Numbered from the stretch's first letter, positions 8,746-17,950 are shown. The stretch is DNA of 64,000 nt from UBA11358 sp049517655 (GCA_049517655.1 JBEKRQ010000002.1:620001-684000), one strand, 5' to 3'. Program-made: numbers and translations. The notes: generated by a model not told the origin, from the letters alone.

Positions 8746-9438
8746 TTATTCCTGTCCGTAATACGCCTTTGGCCCGTGTTTGCGGAGGAAATGTTTGTCG
8801 AGAAAAATGGATTGCATCGGCTTGGTTTTTGGATTGATGCGGAGTGTTTCGCCCGCCAGCCGCGCAACAAATTCCAGCACGCTCGCGTTGTGAACCGCGT
8901 CATGCGCGTCCTTGCCCCAAGTGAACGGCCCGTGGCTCGCAACGAGCACGGCGGGACGTTGCATCGGATCGAGCTTCTTGAAAGTATCAACAATGACCCG
9001 GCCGATGTTCGCTTCGTAATCGGTTTTAATTTCCTTCGGCGCAAGCTGTCGCGTGCAAGGCACGTCGCCATGCCAATAATCCGCCTGCGTTGTGCCGTAG
9101 GAAGGGATGCTCCTGTGCGCCTGCGCCCAGGCCGTTGCATAAAGACTGTGCGTATGCACCACACCGCCAATTTTTGGAAACGCGCGATAGAGAACCAAAT
9201 GCGTCGGCGTGTCGGAACTCGGCTTGAGATTGCCTTCGACCACTTTGCCCGTTTCCAATGAGACCACAACCATGTGTTCCGGTCTCATGCCGCCATAAGG
9301 CACACCAGACGGTTTGATGACAACCAAACCGCGCTCACGGTCAATACCGCTGGCGTTACCCCAAGTTTGGATGACAAGCCCTTCCTTGACCAAATTCAAG
9401 TTGGCCTCGCAGACGGCGACTTTGAGTTTCTCAAGCAT
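8746..9438 (-). CDS. araD: L-ribulose-5-phosphate 4-epimerase
   Basis: Class II aldolase fold, 230 residues, colinear with E. coli AraD. The zinc ligands appear as H95 and H97 in GGVVHTHSLYATAW and H169 in LVASHGPFTWG; D120 and the Tyr near the C terminus (AYYGQ) match the known catalytic residues. It converts L-ribulose 5-phosphate to D-xylulose 5-phosphate, the last dedicated step of L-arabinose catabolism. It is 20 bases downstream of the arabinofuranosidase gene. Confidence 0.97.
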   Translation of the reverse strand: MLEKLKVAVCEANLNLVKEGLVIQTWGNASGIDRERGLVVIKPSGVPYGGMRPEHMVVVSLETGKVVEGNLKPSSDTPTHLVLYRAFPKIGGVVHTHSLYATAWAQAHRSIPSYGTTQADYWHGDVPCTRQLAPKEIKTDYEANIGRVIVDTFKKLDPMQRPAVLVASHGPFTWGKDAHDAVHNASVLEFVARLAGETLRINPKTKPMQSIFLDKHFLRKHGPKAYYGQE

Positions 9439-9458
9439 GACGGGTTCGTGGAGAAAAT

Positions 9459-11072
9459 TTATTTCAATTCAAGCACCACAACTGATTTCGGCGGCAGAGT
9501 CGTGGTAAATCCGTCGTTTGTCACTCTAAATGTGTTGAACTCGGCCGGCTTAACATTGTCCGGTTGGTCAAAGGTATTATGGGCGTTCATTTCCGGTGCG
9601 GTCAGGACGCGGCCAGAAATTTTCTGCGCCTTCGCCCCCTGCAAATCGCAGGCGACTTCAGCGGGCTGGTTTGGATTCAGATTACAAAGCGTGACATGAA
9701 TTTTTCCCGCCTTGTCGCGCGAGGCCGAGGCGCTGACCGCCGGGATTTTTTGATTACCAAACTGATAGTCTGCGCTTTGCAAGTCGCTCGGCAACAGCGT
9801 GGCGTCGTGATGAACGGTGTACATTTCAAACACCCAGTAACTCGGCGTGACGGTCATTTTATCCTTGTCGGTCAGCACCATTGCCTGCAGCACGTTAACC
9901 ATCTGCGCGATGTTCGCCATTTTCACGCGGTCGGCATGTTGGTTGAACAGATTCAGCGTCACGCCGGCCACCAGCGCGTCACGCAGCGTGTTTTGCTGAT
10001 AAAGAAATCCCGGATTTGTGCCGGGTTCAACGTCATGCCATGTGCCCCACTCGTCAACGATCAATCCCACCCGTTTTTGGGGATCATATTTGTCCATGAT
10101 GGCGGAATGTTTGTTGATTAACTCATCCATCCTCAAGGCGTAACGAAGGGTGGCGTGCCATTGGGCTTCCGTAAACTCGGTGGCCAAGCCCTTGGGCGGC
10201 CAACGGCCGTTGGACAGGGTGTAATAATGCAACGAATAACCGTTCAGCGGCTGTCCGCCGTGCTTTGGCTGTTCCGCGCTCCATTTCATCAGCACCTCGG
10301 TCCAGTGGTAATCCGCCTCCAGCCCGCCGCTGGCGACCCGGTAAATCTTGTTACCGGGGTAGTCTTTCACGAAGGTGTTGTAGCGGCTGAAATTGTCGGC
10401 ATAAAACTCCGCGGTCATGTTGCCGCCGCATCCCCAGCTTTCATTGCCCACGGCGAAAAAGGGCACTTTCCACGGTTTTTCACGCCCGTTTTTCCGGCGC
10501 AGGTCGCTCATGATTGAATTGGTGGCGGCCGTCATGTATTCAACCCATTCCGCCATTTCTTCGACCGATCCACTGCCGACATTTCCACAAATGTAAGGGG
10601 CCGCGCCAATCTGTTCGCAAAAATCCATGAACTCATGCGTGCCAAACTGATTGTTTTCCACCACCCCGCCCCAAATTGAATTAATTCTTTTCGGCCGCTG
10701 GTCGCGGGGCCCGATGCCGTCCATCCAATGATACACGTCAGCAAAACATCCGCCCGGCCAGCGCACCACCGGCACTTCGATTTTTTTCAAGGCGGCAACG
10801 ACGTCATCGCGAATGCCGCGCGTGTTGGGTATCTGACTGTCCTCGCCCACCCAGATGCCACCGTAGATGCAATGGCCGAGGTGCTCGGAAAACTGTCCGT
10901 AAATGTTGCGGCTGATGATGTCCTTCCCTTGATCGGCATGAATGACAAGCAAATTGGTTGTCGGTTCTTCTGCCACAGCGACGGCAATGGCGAGGAAGGC
11001 GGCAGCGATTACAGCGAGCCTCGTCAGCCAGTTAGAAGGGCGGCTTGTGACAATTGTAATGTGGTTTTTCAA
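9459..11072 (-). CDS. Exported alpha-L-arabinofuranosidase (GH51)
   Basis: Glycoside hydrolase family 51. The retaining catalytic pair is visible: acid/base Glu in FFAVGNESWG (about residue 211) and nucleophile Glu in GLIVDEWGTWHD (about residue 341). It cleaves terminal arabinofuranosyl groups from arabinan or arabinoxylan. The start chosen is the TTG at 11072-11070, because it overlaps the araB stop as TTGA and opens a signal-peptide-like segment (LTRLAVIAAAFLAIAVAVA) with predicted export. A start 66 bases further upstream would need a long polar extension buried in araB. The product is 537 residues. Confidence 0.93.
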   Translation of the reverse strand: MKNHITIVTSRPSNWLTRLAVIAAAFLAIAVAVAEEPTTNLLVIHADQGKDIISRNIYGQFSEHLGHCIYGGIWVGEDSQIPNTRGIRDDVVAALKKIEVPVVRWPGGCFADVYHWMDGIGPRDQRPKRINSIWGGVVENNQFGTHEFMDFCEQIGAAPYICGNVGSGSVEEMAEWVEYMTAATNSIMSDLRRKNGREKPWKVPFFAVGNESWGCGGNMTAEFYADNFSRYNTFVKDYPGNKIYRVASGGLEADYHWTEVLMKWSAEQPKHGGQPLNGYSLHYYTLSNGRWPPKGLATEFTEAQWHATLRYALRMDELINKHSAIMDKYDPQKRVGLIVDEWGTWHDVEPGTNPGFLYQQNTLRDALVAGVTLNLFNQHADRVKMANIAQMVNVLQAMVLTDKDKMTVTPSYWVFEMYTVHHDATLLPSDLQSADYQFGNQKIPAVSASASRDKAGKIHVTLCNLNPNQPAEVACDLQGAKAQKISGRVLTAPEMNAHNTFDQPDNVKPAEFNTFRVTNDGFTTTLPPKSVVVLELK

Positions 11073-12748
11073 TTTAACCTCGCTGCATTGCGGATTTCGA
11101 TCAGCTTTTTCATCACATCGTAAAGATTGCCGTTCCATTCGGTTGTGCCGAATGCATCGTGCAACGTTTTGTAAAGCGCATACAACTCACGGTAAATTTC
11201 ATGCGCCTTCGGGTCCGGCTTGTAAATTTTTAGTTTCAAACCCGTCATCGCCTTCTGCGCCGAAGCGAAACTCTTGTGAGCGCCCGCCACGACCGCGCCC
11301 GCAACGGCCGCGCCGAGGGCGCATGTTTGCGCCGAGCGCGAAACTTTCATCGGTCGCCCGGTCACGTCCGCGTAAATTTGCATCGTGAGCGGACTTTTTT
11401 CGGCGATACCGCCGCAGTTGATGACCTGATCAATCTTCACGCCGTATTCCTCGAAACGGTTGATGATGGTCAGCGCGCCAAACGCCGTCGCTTCAACCAG
11501 CGCGCGGTAAATTTCCACCGACGTCGTGTAAAGTGTCTGGCCGACGAGCAGGCCGGTGAGACGCTGATCCACCAGAATCGTGCGATTGCCGTTGTTCCAG
11601 TCCAACGCGAGCAAACCGGATTCACCGGGTTGTAATTTTGCCGCCGCCCTGCCCAAATCGGCGTGCGAAAGCGGCTTTTCCCCACTAGGCCGTATGTAAT
11701 TGACCCACCAGTTGAAAATATCGCCGACAGCAGATTGACCGGCTTCAAGTCCAAAATATCCCGGCAGCACGCTGCCGTCTACGATGCCGCACAAACCCGG
11801 AATGTCCGCCAGCTTCTCCGTGTCCGGCCAGACCGCGATGTCGCAGGTGCTTGTGCCGATGATTTTTACCAGCGTTCCCGAAGCCACGCCGCAGCCAATC
11901 GCACCAAGATGAGCGTCAAACGCGCCGACTGCGACTGGAATGCCGGCCGGCAAACCGGTTTTCTCCGCCCATCCGGCTGTCAGACCACCCACGGCATGAC
12001 TAATCGTGCGAACGCGCGGGCAAAGACGGGCGCGCAGTCCGCCCAATTTCGGATCAAGTTGCGAAAGAAATTCTACGTCGGGGTAGCCGCCCCAACCTTC
12101 GTTGAACATCGCCTTATGGCCGGCGGCGCAAATGCTCACAGTCAGTTTGTCCGGTGCTTCCGTGCCCGTGAGCGCGGCAGGAACGTAATCGGCCAGTTCC
12201 ACCCACGAATGCGCAGCATCGAAAACTTCCGGCGCAATCCGCTGGCAATGAAGAATTTTGCTCCAAAACCATTCGCTGGAATAAGTTCCGCCGCATTTGG
12301 CGAGATATTGCGGGCGGATTTTTCTGGCAAGGCCGGTGATTTCCACCGCTTCAGCAACGCCGGTGTGGTCTTTCCACAACCACGCCATGGCCGCCGGATT
12401 TTTGGCGAATTTTTTGTCAAACGCGAGCGGCTGGCCGTTTCGATTGACGGGCAACGGCGTGCTGCCGGTCGTGTCCACGCCAATCCCCACAACCTGTTCT
12501 GGCTTGAAACCACGCATGTTTCTTTTCGCGTCGGCGAGGGCTTTTTTGATTGTGACTTCAGCGCCTTTGACGTAATCGGCGGGATGCTGCCGGGCGAGAT
12601 TCGGATCGCGCGACAAAATCACGCCTGCCGTGCCGTGCGAATAATTCCAGACGGCCGTGCCCACTTCGCGTCCGTTGGCAGTGTCAACGACAAGGGCGCG
12701 AACCGACTTCGTTCCGTAATCAAGTCCAATGGCATATCTTGCGCTCAC
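11069..12748 (-). CDS. araB: L-ribulokinase
   Basis: FGGY-family carbohydrate kinase of 559 residues. The N-terminal phosphate-binding motif is YAIGLDYGTKSVRALVVD, followed by GIGVDTTGSTPLPVN with the conserved DTTG. The C-terminal ATP-binding part includes CALGAAVAGAVVAGAH. Length and opening sequence fit AraB rather than xylulokinase or glycerol kinase. It phosphorylates L-ribulose and sits between the isomerase gene (16-base gap) and the GH51 gene (4-base overlap). Confidence 0.95.
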   Translation of the reverse strand: MSARYAIGLDYGTKSVRALVVDTANGREVGTAVWNYSHGTAGVILSRDPNLARQHPADYVKGAEVTIKKALADAKRNMRGFKPEQVVGIGVDTTGSTPLPVNRNGQPLAFDKKFAKNPAAMAWLWKDHTGVAEAVEITGLARKIRPQYLAKCGGTYSSEWFWSKILHCQRIAPEVFDAAHSWVELADYVPAALTGTEAPDKLTVSICAAGHKAMFNEGWGGYPDVEFLSQLDPKLGGLRARLCPRVRTISHAVGGLTAGWAEKTGLPAGIPVAVGAFDAHLGAIGCGVASGTLVKIIGTSTCDIAVWPDTEKLADIPGLCGIVDGSVLPGYFGLEAGQSAVGDIFNWWVNYIRPSGEKPLSHADLGRAAAKLQPGESGLLALDWNNGNRTILVDQRLTGLLVGQTLYTTSVEIYRALVEATAFGALTIINRFEEYGVKIDQVINCGGIAEKSPLTMQIYADVTGRPMKVSRSAQTCALGAAVAGAVVAGAHKSFASAQKAMTGLKLKIYKPDPKAHEIYRELYALYKTLHDAFGTTEWNGNLYDVMKKLIEIRNAARLN

Positions 12749-12764
12749 AAGAAGGCGAGGTGGT

Positions 12765-14189
12765 TTATTCGTGCAGATAAATGTCCCATCCGAGATATTT
12801 GCCCAATGCTTCCCTCACACCCAGCCCGATGCGTGTCGGGTTGATGGCGACGTGATGTTCGAAACCGTTTTCGCAAATGTGGCGGAGCAACTTCTGAAAA
12901 TGCGGTATTCTGACCACGCCGTAGCCGCCGAAGGTTTTGAGCGGGTCGTCGGTCAACTCACCCTCGCCGACATAAGCGCGGATTTTCCCGGCAAAATCGT
13001 CCGTGCTCACGCGCAAATAAGTGAACGGCGCGGCCTTCACGCGGCCCACGACCGTGCCGTAGGTATTTTCCTTGCCGACGGTTCCGGCGATGATTTCCTG
13101 ATAATCCATCACCGGCGCGCCTTCGCCTTTCTGCACGAAAATATCCTTCGGCAAATTGCTGCAATGGAACACCACGCCTTTGTCCGGGTCCTCGTTATAA
13201 TTGTTGTTCCAATCCACAATCGCGCTGGGCCTGCCGCTGGCATGCGCCATCGCATACATCGCGACCGCGCCCATGACGTCCACTTCGCACGCGCTGCTCA
13301 TCAGCATGTTGCTCATCATGCTCATCAGCGTGCAAGGCACGACGCCGAAAAATTCCTCCATCGCCGTCCAGCACTGGATGGCCGTCGCATTGAGATGCGT
13401 GTCTTTCATCCATTTGTCCACCGCAACTCCGAACCTCGCCATTTTCAAAAGCGCAGCCGGCGGAATGGATTTGGACGCGACATAATTTCGGATTTCCTTC
13501 AGTTTTGCCCTCACCGCCGCATCGGTGTCCTTCATTTTGTTGACCCAGCCGAACAATTCAAACAGGTCGAGCGTCTCGATGCTGATGCCGGACTGTTCCA
13601 GCAGTTTTTCGCTGTAACGAACGGTGTTGAACGCCGTGGGCCGCGCGCCGAGCGCGCCGATGCGCAGATTTTTCAACGCTTTTACAACACGACAGGTCAC
13701 AATGAAATCCTGCAGGTCTTGCTGAAAACTTTTGCTGTCGGGATCGCATGTGTGCAGTCGTGTGAGCGTGAATGGAACATTGTATTGCCGGAGATTGTTG
13801 CAAACCGACATCTTGCCGCAAAAGCTGTCGCGGCGGTTTTTGATTGTCATGATGCGCGGGTCATCGTTGAAGGCGTGGACGAGCACCGGCACGCGCAAAC
13901 CGGACCAGCGAATGGCATTGGCAACGCCGCGTTCGTCACCGAAGTTCGGCAGCGTGACCAGAATGCCGTCAATTTTATCCGCGTTTTGCTTGAAAAGCGC
14001 GGCGCATTTTTTCGCGTCTTCATGGCTTTCCACCGCGCCAAACCTGGTCGCGCTTTCGGACAAAACAACCGTTCCGATGCCGGCCTTTTTAAGAATTGAA
14101 AGAATTTCCTTGCGGCCCGAATCGCACAAGTGCGCCGGGAAAAAACCGCGATTCCCGACAATGATGCCTAGAACGACTGAATCACTCAT
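12765..14189 (-). CDS. L-fucose/L-arabinose isomerase-family protein, probable arabinose isomerase
   Basis: The start at 14189 (MSDSVVLGIIVGNRGFFPA) is preceded by an AAGGAA ribosome-binding site. The 474-residue protein is not a canonical AraA but belongs to the wider fucose/arabinose isomerase fold. Likely metal-site segments are SACEVDVMGAVAMYA (Glu), DWNNNYN (Asp) and ENGFEHHVAINPTR (His). It is the first gene of an operon otherwise holding araB and araD but no classical araA, so it is the best candidate for L-arabinose to L-ribulose isomerisation. Substrate is inferred from context; L-fucose or another aldose is possible. Confidence 0.85.
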   Translation of the reverse strand: MSDSVVLGIIVGNRGFFPAHLCDSGRKEILSILKKAGIGTVVLSESATRFGAVESHEDAKKCAALFKQNADKIDGILVTLPNFGDERGVANAIRWSGLRVPVLVHAFNDDPRIMTIKNRRDSFCGKMSVCNNLRQYNVPFTLTRLHTCDPDSKSFQQDLQDFIVTCRVVKALKNLRIGALGARPTAFNTVRYSEKLLEQSGISIETLDLFELFGWVNKMKDTDAAVRAKLKEIRNYVASKSIPPAALLKMARFGVAVDKWMKDTHLNATAIQCWTAMEEFFGVVPCTLMSMMSNMLMSSACEVDVMGAVAMYAMAHASGRPSAIVDWNNNYNEDPDKGVVFHCSNLPKDIFVQKGEGAPVMDYQEIIAGTVGKENTYGTVVGRVKAAPFTYLRVSTDDFAGKIRAYVGEGELTDDPLKTFGGYGVVRIPHFQKLLRHICENGFEHHVAINPTRIGLGVREALGKYLGWDIYLHE

Positions 14190-14241
14190 TTTACGATTCC
14201 TTTCCTTGAATGGTGGCTTTTGGCCTCGCCTCAATTTGGCA

Positions 14242-14269
14242 GCCTGCATCTGTGATTAAGAATGCAGGC
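14242..14269. promoter_or_regulatory. 8-bp inverted repeat, candidate operator of the arabinose operon
   Basis: GCCTGCAT (14242-14249) and ATGCAGGC (14262-14269) are exact inverted copies with a 12-base spacer. The site lies 53-80 bases upstream of the isomerase start in the gap between divergent genes, where a regulator of the operon would bind. No regulator gene is adjacent, and an RNA hairpin is an alternative reading. Confidence 0.35.
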
Positions 14270-14415
14270 AAACATCGGCAATGGCGACTATAAATTGCGC
14301 CGAACAGGAAACCGGCGGCCAATTACTCCAAGGTCCGATCCTCTGCATCCGTTCCAATAAAATTCTCAATAAAATCGCGCTTTTGCCGCGGGCGCGTTTC
14401 GCCTAACTTGCCGTC

Positions 14416-15102
14416 ATGTTTGAACCAGCCGACCTGTTTGACCTGAACCAGACCGAACACGCCGCGATTTTCGACGGCTGCAAATTCGCCTGGGACGCGC
14501 TCAAAAAAATTGAAAGCCACATCGCCACGAACCTTAAACCGCTGTTGTTTAACCGCTCCGAAGGCAGGGCATTCATCGGTGAAAAGGTTTTTATTGGCGA
14601 AGGCACGGTCGTCGAATACGGCGCTATGATCAAAGGCCCGGCCATCATCGGCAAAAATTGCCAGATCCGACACAACGCTTATATTCGCGAAAACGTCATC
14701 ATCGGCGACGGCTGCGTGGTCGGCAATTCGTCCGAGTTGAAAAATTCGCTGCTGTTCAATGCCGCCGTTGTGCCGCATTTCAACTACATCGGCGATTCGA
14801 TTCTCGGTTACAAGGCGCACCTCGGCGCAGGCGTTAAAATTTCCAACTTCAAACTTTTTCCCGGCAACATCGAGGTGGTGGTGGACGGCGTGCCATTCGA
14901 CACCGGCCTGCGCAAATTTGGCGCGCTGCTCGGCGACGGCGTGGAGATCGGCTGCAACGCCGTGCTGAACCCCGGCAGCATCGTCGGACGCGGCGCGGTG
15001 ATTTATCCGAACGTCTTCTGGCGCGGCATTTTACCCGACAACACGATTGCCAAGAACAAAGCTGAAATCAAAGTCAGCGTCATAAGGCCGAGGGAAAGTT
15101 AA
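14416..15102 (+). CDS. Left-handed beta-helix (hexapeptide repeat) sugar-nucleotide acyltransferase-like protein
   Basis: The 228 residues contain many hexapeptide turns (for example AFIGEKVFIGEGTVVEYG, AIIGKNCQIRHNAYI, VIIGDGCVVGNSSEL, GVEIGCNAVLNPGSIVG) that build a parallel beta helix as in LpxA, GlmU and related acyltransferases. No uridylyltransferase domain precedes it. The N-terminal 45 residues (MFEPADLFDLNQTEHAAIF) are a family-specific cap. The substrate cannot be told from sequence. It is divergent from the arabinose operon and converges on miaA, sharing four bases at the stops. Confidence 0.8.
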   Translation: MFEPADLFDLNQTEHAAIFDGCKFAWDALKKIESHIATNLKPLLFNRSEGRAFIGEKVFIGEGTVVEYGAMIKGPAIIGKNCQIRHNAYIRENVIIGDGCVVGNSSELKNSLLFNAAVVPHFNYIGDSILGYKAHLGAGVKISNFKLFPGNIEVVVDGVPFDTGLRKFGALLGDGVEIGCNAVLNPGSIVGRGAVIYPNVFWRGILPDNTIAKNKAEIKVSVIRPRES

Positions 15103-16082
15103 ATCGCATCACAAATTTTCTGCGCGACCTTCTCCAGCGATTCATCCGGTTTCAATTCAATCCATTCCAAATCTTTCTGGGCGCGGAACCAGGTCAGTTG
15201 CCGCTTGGCAAATTGCCGCGTGCGAATTTTCACCAGCTCGATGGTTTCCTTCAATGACCGCCCGCCGCGCAGATGTTCCACCACCTGCCGGTAGCCGATG
15301 GCCTGCATGGCCGTCTTGTTTTCTGCGAGGCCGCGCTTGAGCAATTCACGTGTCTCCTCCACCAAACCACGCGTGAACATCGCGTCCACGCGGGCATCAA
15401 TCCGTTGGCGCAAATCATCGGATGAACGCGTGAAACAATAAAAATTCGTTTTGGGAGGGACGGCGTGTCGCCGTCCCTGAATTTTGGGTCGGCAGAATGC
15501 CGACCCTCCCAAATTCCAATCGGCGCGTTGCTTGGAAAAAGGTTGGCCGGTCAATCGAATGACTTCCACGGCGCGGATGACGCGGCGTGGGTTTTTTTCG
15601 TCAATTTTTTCATAAGCAAACGGATCGTGTTTTTGCAATTCTTCCAGTAATTTTCCCAATGGCGTGGCTTCGAGTTCAGCGCGCAATTTTGCGTCAGCGG
15701 ATGGCGCTTCAGCCAAGCCGTCGAGAAAGGCTTTGAAGTAAAGTCCGGTGCCGCCGCAAAGAATTGGCACGTGGCCGCGCGACTGGATTTCCGCGACGGC
15801 ACATTGCGCGAGCCGGGCGAATTGCGCGGCGTCGAACGATTCAGTCAGGTCGCAGATGTCAATGAGGTGATGCGGCACGCGGGCGCGGTCGGCGGGCGAC
15901 GGTTTGGCCGTGCCGATGTCGAGTCCGCGATATACCTGCATTGAGTCCACGGAAATGATTTCGCCGCCGAGTTGTTCCGCGAGGCGCAGTGCGATTTCGG
16001 ATTTGCCGACGGCTGTCGGGCCGGCCAGGGAAATTGGAGCAAGGAGCAAGGAGCAAGGAGAACGGTGCGGCGTGGCGGACAT
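15099..16082 (-). CDS. miaA: tRNA dimethylallyltransferase (carries a palindromic-element insertion)
   Basis: MiaA transfers a dimethylallyl group to A37 of tRNAs reading UNN codons. Motifs in order: P-loop GPTAVGKS, DSMQVYRGLDIGTAKPS, DLTESFDAAQF, GGTGLYFKAFLDGL, RAVEVIRLTGQPFSKQ, AMQAIGYRQVVEHL and RQFAKRQLTWFR. Between QRADWN and FYCFTR there are about 20 extra residues (GGSAFCRPKIQGRR within them) encoded by an inserted palindromic element. The start at 16082 has an AAGGAT ribosome-binding site; that site and the N-terminal SPCSLLLAP lie in another repeat array. It follows lgt by 16 bases. Confidence 0.95.
   Translation of the reverse strand: MSATPHRSPCSLLLAPISLAGPTAVGKSEIALRLAEQLGGEIISVDSMQVYRGLDIGTAKPSPADRARVPHHLIDICDLTESFDAAQFARLAQCAVAEIQSRGHVPILCGGTGLYFKAFLDGLAEAPSADAKLRAELEATPLGKLLEELQKHDPFAYEKIDEKNPRRVIRAVEVIRLTGQPFSKQRADWNLGGSAFCRPKIQGRRHAVPPKTNFYCFTRSSDDLRQRIDARVDAMFTRGLVEETRELLKRGLAENKTAMQAIGYRQVVEHLRGGRSLKETIELVKIRTRQFAKRQLTWFRAQKDLEWIELKPDESLEKVAQKICDAI
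15451..15512. repeat. Two-hairpin palindromic element inserted in frame in miaA
   Basis: Outer arms TTGGGAGGG (15451-15459) and CCCTCCCAA (15504-15512) enclose two perfect hairpins: GGGACGGCG/CGCCGTCCC (15457-15477, loop TGT) and GGGTCGGCA/TGCCGACCC (15486-15506, loop GAA). The whole can fold as a three-arm junction. It adds about 20 residues to MiaA without breaking the frame. Confidence 0.85.
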
Positions 16083-16111
16083 CTTGATCCTTACTCCTTC
16101 ATCCTTGCTTC
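16036..16111. repeat. Mirrored degenerate tandem array overlapping the lgt end and miaA start
   Basis: The left block repeats GGAGCAA three times (16036-16062). The right block (16086-16111) reads as degenerate copies of the reverse complement (CCTTACTCCTTCATCCTTGC). The spacer between them holds the miaA ATG. The array therefore supplies the miaA ribosome-binding site, the first codons of miaA and the last codons of lgt. Confidence 0.65.
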
Positions 16112-16869
16112 TTTTGCGAGCGTGAAAGTATTGCCGCAAGCGAAAGGCCGGCGATGAAAACAGGGATGCTGATCAGTTCACCCGGTGTGAGGCCGAAGTG
16201 AATCTGGTCGGGCGGATAATCGCCGCGGAAGTATTCCATGACGGTGCGGATGATGGCGTAACCGATGAGATAGGTGGCGAATACCTCGCCGTCGAATTTT
16301 TTGCGCCGGAACAGCCATGCCAGCAGCAGGTAAAGGATGAAATTGTTCAGCGCATCGTAAACCTCCGTCGGATGCACCGGCAAACCGCCGGTTGGATGGT
16401 CAGACGGAAAACGGATTCCCCACGGCAAGTCGGTTGGCCGTCCGTAACAGCAGCCGTTGAGCAGACAACCGATGCGGCCGATAATATTTCCCAGCGCGAT
16501 GCTCGGGGCGAGCACGTCGGCGGTCTTCCACAGCGGGAGTTTTTTCCAGCGAATGTAAATGAAGCCGGCAATCATCGCGCCAATCAGCCCGCCATAATAG
16601 ACGAGGCCGCCGTGCTGGATCATGAAAATTTCCGAGAACGACTGGCCGGCGAATTCGTCCTTCCAATATGTCGTCACATAAACGATGCGCGCTCCGAGAA
16701 TCCCGCCGACCATGAGCCAGAGCACGACATCGGCAATGGTTTCACCTGAGATGTTTTCGCGCCGAGCGCGGCGGGCGGCGGTCAAAAGCCCGACCAGAAA
16801 CGCCAGCGCAATCATCACGCCATACCAATGAATGGTGAGCGGACCCAATTGAAACGCTATCGGATGCAT
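16099..16869 (-). CDS. lgt: Prolipoprotein diacylglyceryl transferase
   Basis: This 256-residue inner-membrane enzyme transfers diacylglycerol from phosphatidylglycerol to the lipobox Cys of prolipoproteins. Family motifs are present: LGPLTIHWYGVMIALAF at the N terminus, HGGLVYYGGLIGAM, and the Lgt signature GNIIGRIGCLLNGCCYGRP. Seven or so membrane spans fit the family. Predicted lipoproteins elsewhere in the window (GalM, binding protein) would be clients. The last codons (SRSQKKQG) lie in a repeat array shared with miaA. Confidence 0.96.
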   Translation of the reverse strand: MHPIAFQLGPLTIHWYGVMIALAFLVGLLTAARRARRENISGETIADVVLWLMVGGILGARIVYVTTYWKDEFAGQSFSEIFMIQHGGLVYYGGLIGAMIAGFIYIRWKKLPLWKTADVLAPSIALGNIIGRIGCLLNGCCYGRPTDLPWGIRFPSDHPTGGLPVHPTEVYDALNNFILYLLLAWLFRRKKFDGEVFATYLIGYAIIRTVMEYFRGDYPPDQIHFGLTPGELISIPVFIAGLSLAAILSRSQKKQG

Positions 16870-16925
16870 ACTTGGAAGTTAGAGCGCCACGACGAAAATG
16901 GGAATTGAAATTCGCAGGTTTGATT

Positions 16926-16977
16926 GGTAGGGACGACCTGCTGGTCGTCCAAGGCCGCACAGCAGCGCGGCCCTACC
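16926..16977. repeat. Two-hairpin palindromic element supplying a stop codon
   Basis: Outer arms GGTAGGG (16926-16932) and CCCTACC (16971-16977) enclose hairpins GGACGACC/GGTCGTCC (16931-16950, loop TGCT) and GGCCGC/GCGGCC (16953-16972). On the minus strand the terminal GGTAGGG provides the TAG that ends the DUF3106 gene, so the element probably truncated or replaced the original 3' end. Confidence 0.85.
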
Positions 16978-17950
16978 GATTCGTTGCCACCATTGAATGA
17001 AAGCCCGGCGGCAGCGGTGGAGGCGGTGGAGGCGTGATGAAGCCTGGTGGCAGTGGCGGCCACTCGGGAACGTTCGCGACGAGGTCGCGCCATGCCTGAC
17101 GCTCGGCGGGCGACATTTGCGACCAGCGTTGGGCATTTTTTAAAAATTCGGCGCGCTCCGCCGTGTTCAACCCAGCAAATTTCGCGAAGGCCCGGATACA
17201 TTCCTCCCGTTGCCCGGGCGGCAATTTTTCAAAAGCCTGCAATGTTTGTTCCATTTGCAGCCGTTCCGCGTCAGACAACGTGCCGAGAACTTTCTGTTTT
17301 TCCACTGGGGTGAGTTCAAAGAATTGATTGAACCCCGCTGTCGTTTGACGGCGCCGGGTTTCTGAAAGCGCGTTTCGGTGTGCCATCCCGACATCACCCG
17401 GCCCGCGCCCGACATTTTCAGGCGGGCTGTTGCTCACATCCACGCTGTCGAAGTAACGCAGTGTGCGTTCGTTCATTAAAAATTCCTGCTGTAACGGCGG
17501 CGGCAAAATAGTCCACTCGTTGAGACGGTCTTTAACCAATTCCCGAATGTCATCGGGCACCTGCGCGAGTCGGGCGGCGCGGTTGGCCGGCGGCTCGCGA
17601 AGCAACGGCATCAAATACCAGCGCAGTTCCGTCGCGCGCAACCGCAGTTCGCGCGTGTCTGGATCGAGTGCTTCATACTCGTCAACTTTCGCAAGAATGC
17701 GTCTGCGAATTTCCGGCGGGCGATTGGTCAAAAAAAATCCGCGCTCGGCCGGCCTCATGGCCAATAACTGGCGAAAAAGATTCACCGGCGAGTCTTCACG
17801 CGGTGATGTTGGGAGGGTATTTGTCGGCGCCGAAAGCAGCTGCGAGGGCGACGCAGCGTCCGAAACAGTTCCGGCAAACAATGGGAAAACCATCCATTGC
17901 CCCGCCGCGCACAACGCCAATGCCCAACACCCCTGCCGCAAAAGGTTCAT
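16973..17950 (-). CDS. DUF3106-type exported protein
   Basis: The 325-residue product has an N-terminal hydrophobic leader (GCWALALCAAGQWMVFPLF) and then Arg/Glu-rich repeats of the DUF3106 kind: MRPAERGFFLTNRP, LTPVEKQKVLGTLSDAERL, FAGLNTAERAEFLKNAQRW, MSPAERQAWRDLV. These resemble periplasmic proteins that accompany membrane-anchored anti-sigma-like partners. The C-terminal tail is proline-rich (PPLPPGFITPPPPPPLPPG). Its stop codon is contributed by a palindromic element. It overlaps the upstream membrane-protein gene by four bases, which implies one operon. Molecular role unknown. Confidence 0.7.
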   Translation of the reverse strand: MNLLRQGCWALALCAAGQWMVFPLFAGTVSDAASPSQLLSAPTNTLPTSPREDSPVNLFRQLLAMRPAERGFFLTNRPPEIRRRILAKVDEYEALDPDTRELRLRATELRWYLMPLLREPPANRAARLAQVPDDIRELVKDRLNEWTILPPPLQQEFLMNERTLRYFDSVDVSNSPPENVGRGPGDVGMAHRNALSETRRRQTTAGFNQFFELTPVEKQKVLGTLSDAERLQMEQTLQAFEKLPPGQREECIRAFAKFAGLNTAERAEFLKNAQRWSQMSPAERQAWRDLVANVPEWPPLPPGFITPPPPPPLPPGFHSMVATNR

